Shown one piece after another: positions 6,239 through 7,869 of a DNA stretch of 7,869 nt; within the stretch, counting starts at the first letter, position 1; the number at the start of each line of letters is the position of its first letter. The notes under the pieces were generated by a model. It ran no database searches and was not told where the DNA came from. It saw nothing but the letters and a program-made list of their open reading frames with translations. Source of the DNA: JBLHKE01 sp047619485. Lineage in GTDB: Bacteria; Verrucomicrobiota; Verrucomicrobiia; Verrucomicrobiales; DEV007. The translations under genes and the position numbers were made by a program. Location of the stretch: the NCBI GenBank assembly GCA_047619485.1, contig JBLHKE010000356.1, positions 1 to 7,869 on the forward strand, given 5' to 3'.

Positions 6239-7765
6239 ATGAAACGTCTTCTTCTCGCAGCCCTAATCATCTTGCCATTCGCGATGCACTCCGTGTCATC
6301 CGCAGCGCAAGGCAGGCCAAACATCATCTTCATTTTCTCGGACGACCACGCCCAGGCCGCCATCTCCGCCTACGGATCGAAGGTGAACAAGACGCCGAAC
6401 ATCGACCGCATCGCAGCGGGCGGCGCGCGTTTCACCAACTCCTTCGTCACCAATTCAATCTGCACCCCAAGCCGCGCCACACTGCTGACCGGACAGTATT
6501 CGCATCTCAACGGCGTGCCCGTTTTCAACCGTTTCGATGGCTCCCGCGACACCGTCGCGAAGCATCTCCAGGCCGGTGGATACCACACCGGCATGATCGG
6601 GAAGTGGCACCTCGGCAGCGACCCGACCGGCTTCGACCGCTGGATCGTCCTGCCCGGCCAGGGCAACTACTGGAATCCGCAGTTCCTCGCTCCCGGAAAG
6701 AAGATGACCATCAAGGGACACTGCACCGACATCACCACCGACCTCGGCATCGAGTGGCTGAAAACCCGCCCCAAGGAGAAGCCGTTCTTTCTCATGCTCC
6801 ACCAGAAAGCCCCCCACCGCAGATGGCAGCCCGCAGAGCGACACATCGAGATGTTCAAGGGCAAGAAATTTCCAGAGCCCGACACCTTGTTCGACGATTA
6901 CGCCACCCGCCCCACCGCGCTTCCCAAAAACAAGCAGACCATCGCGCGCCACCTGAATCGTTCCGATCTGAAGCAGAAGCCGCCGGAAGGTCTTGAGGGC
7001 AAGGAGCTGGTGAAATGGCAATACCATCGCTACATGCAGGACTACCTCGCCTGCGTGCAGGGCGTGGACGATGGCGTCGGCAAGGTGCTCGACTACCTCG
7101 ACACCACCGGTCTCTCGGAAAACACCATCGTCATCTACTCCGCCGACAACGGCTGGTATCTCGGCGAATTCGGCCTCTACGACAAACGCTTCATGTATGA
7201 GCCCGGACTGCGCGTCCCGCTGCTCGCCCGCGGCCCCGGCATCAAGGCCGCCAGCCTCCCCGACCGCTTCGTCGCCAACATCGACCTCGCCCCCACCTTT
7301 CTCGATCTCGCCGGGCTGCCCGCTCCGGACTCGATGCAGGGTCGCTCGCTCGTCCCGCTTCTGAAAGGTGAGTCGCCCGACGACTGGCGCACCTCCATCT
7401 ACTACCGCTACTACCACGATCCCGGCCACCACAACACCGCCGCCCACCTCGGCGTCCGCACCGCCACCCACAAGCTCATCTATTACTGGAAGCAAGACGC
7501 CTACGAAATGTTCGACCTCACCAAGGATCCCGCCGAGCAGCACAACCTGCTGTTCGACCAGGTAGAGGCCAAGCAGCCGCAGATCGCCGCAAAATTCGCC
7601 GAGCTGAAAGCCGAGATCGCCCGCCTCCAAAAGGAATTTAAAGACGACGGCCAATACGCCGATCCCTCCACTTGGCCAAAGGGCGGTGCCGACGGCCCAT
7701 TCAAAAATTTCGAGCCGATCGGCGAGAAGTCGATCGCCGAGGCGATCGCCGCAGCCGCCCAATAA
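6239..7765 (+). CDS. Exported Cys-type sulfatase, S1_11-like (probable GlcNAc-6-O-sulfatase type)
   Basis: The protein has 508 residues. I place the start at the ATG at 6239, not at the frame's first possible start at 5900, because residues 1-23 form a clean Sec signal peptide (MKR, hydrophobic core LLLAALIILPFAM, cleavage near SSAA/Q). The alkaline-phosphatase-like sulfatase core includes metal ligands D35-D36, the formylglycine motif CTPSRATLLTG (75-85, C75 modified), GKWHLG (121-126), H193 in APHRRW, and SADNG (301-305, D303/N304). C75 needs a formylglycine-generating enzyme or anSME, not present here. SDDHAQAAISAYG, FVTNSICTPSR and LPGQGNYWNPQF resemble S1_11 sulfatases (mucin-desulfating GlcNAc-6-sulfatases) from memory. 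It likely removes sulfate from host or algal/mucin-type glycans in the periplasm or outside the cell. The C-terminus (about 441-475) is an amphipathic helical tail. It has no Shine-Dalgarno sequence and is transcribed divergently from the acyl ligase. Confidence 0.92.
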   Translation: MKRLLLAALIILPFAMHSVSSAAQGRPNIIFIFSDDHAQAAISAYGSKVNKTPNIDRIAAGGARFTNSFVTNSICTPSRATLLTGQYSHLNGVPVFNRFDGSRDTVAKHLQAGGYHTGMIGKWHLGSDPTGFDRWIVLPGQGNYWNPQFLAPGKKMTIKGHCTDITTDLGIEWLKTRPKEKPFFLMLHQKAPHRRWQPAERHIEMFKGKKFPEPDTLFDDYATRPTALPKNKQTIARHLNRSDLKQKPPEGLEGKELVKWQYHRYMQDYLACVQGVDDGVGKVLDYLDTTGLSENTIVIYSADNGWYLGEFGLYDKRFMYEPGLRVPLLARGPGIKAASLPDRFVANIDLAPTFLDLAGLPAPDSMQGRSLVPLLKGESPDDWRTSIYYRYYHDPGHHNTAAHLGVRTATHKLIYYWKQDAYEMFDLTKDPAEQHNLLFDQVEAKQPQIAAKFAELKAEIARLQKEFKDDGQYADPSTWPKGGADGPFKNFEPIGEKSIAEAIAAAAQ

Positions 7766-7869
7766 CATACGCGTCCCTTCATCCCGGACACTACGGAGTC
7801 AATTTGATCATCTACCTTTACGGCAAAGGCCGGTGATGGCGGTGCTGTCCTATGGCGCATCCTGGTCTT
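7766..7869. other. Right-edge sequence downstream of the sulfatase
   Basis: After the TAA stop, about 100 bases reach the window end. I see no terminator hairpin with a U-tract. A plus-strand frame could begin at an ATG at 7836 (MAVLSYGASWS) preceded by AAGG, and an opposing minus frame is also open. Both are cut by the edge and neither can be called a gene. Confidence 0.3.

Noticed and set aside
6455..7768. 437-codon open frame on the minus strand opposite the sulfatase.
   Set aside because: It mirrors the codon pattern of a clear sulfatase and gives a Gly/Val/Ala-rich protein with no domain; it is an antisense shadow in GC-rich DNA.
7836..7869. Possible new gene starting MAVLSYGASWS at the right edge.
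   Set aside because: Only about 11 codons are visible and no family is recognisable.

Overview
The window is a bacterial chromosomal segment of moderately high GC. It carries five intact protein genes and one decayed transposase fragment cut by the left edge. I infer a member of the Planctomycetota-Verrucomicrobiota-Chlamydiota superphylum, most likely a Verrucomicrobiota-type heterotroph. The reasons are an exported cysteine-type sulfatase, a divergent NagB-like protein paired with a PIG-L/LmbE deacetylase, an integrase-type IS remnant of a kind I associate with these phyla, and starts that mostly lack Shine-Dalgarno sequences. No rRNA, tRNA or other marker is present, so the phylum is inference only.

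Layout. Positions 1-168 (minus) are the wreck of an IS integrase/transposase with two in-frame stops and an apparent internal deletion. Positions 169-401 are a gene-free, partly AT-rich stretch that probably holds the promoter of the next gene. Positions 402-1937 (plus) encode a YifB/ComM-family AAA+ ATPase. A convergent gap follows. Three minus-strand genes then read leftward: an Aas-like AMP-forming acyl ligase (5780-4230), a PIG-L/LmbE-type N-deacetylase (3959-3174) and a NagB-like sugar-phosphate isomerase/deaminase (2974-2045). They are separated by gaps of about 270 and 200 bases, so they may not be one tight operon. A 458-base divergent region (5781-6238) follows, and then an exported sulfatase (6239-7765, plus) resembling GlcNAc-6-sulfatases of the S1_11 type. 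The last 100 bases hold nothing I can name.

How the genes may fit together. The sulfatase, the deacetylase and the NagB-like protein could form a small route for sulfated N-acetylated amino sugars: desulfation outside the cytoplasm, N-deacetylation, then deamination/isomerisation of the amino sugar. This is inference from families and proximity. The acyl ligase (lipid activation) and ComM (DNA branch migration in transformation) have no evident link to it. The most unusual signals are the altered catalytic motif of the NagB-like protein, two directly abutting inverted repeats in the deacetylase leader, a perfect 12-base palindrome in the NagB-like leader, and a 10-base repeat at similar distances upstream of both sugar genes. 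I found no CRISPR array, phage defence cassette or clearly novel multi-gene system.
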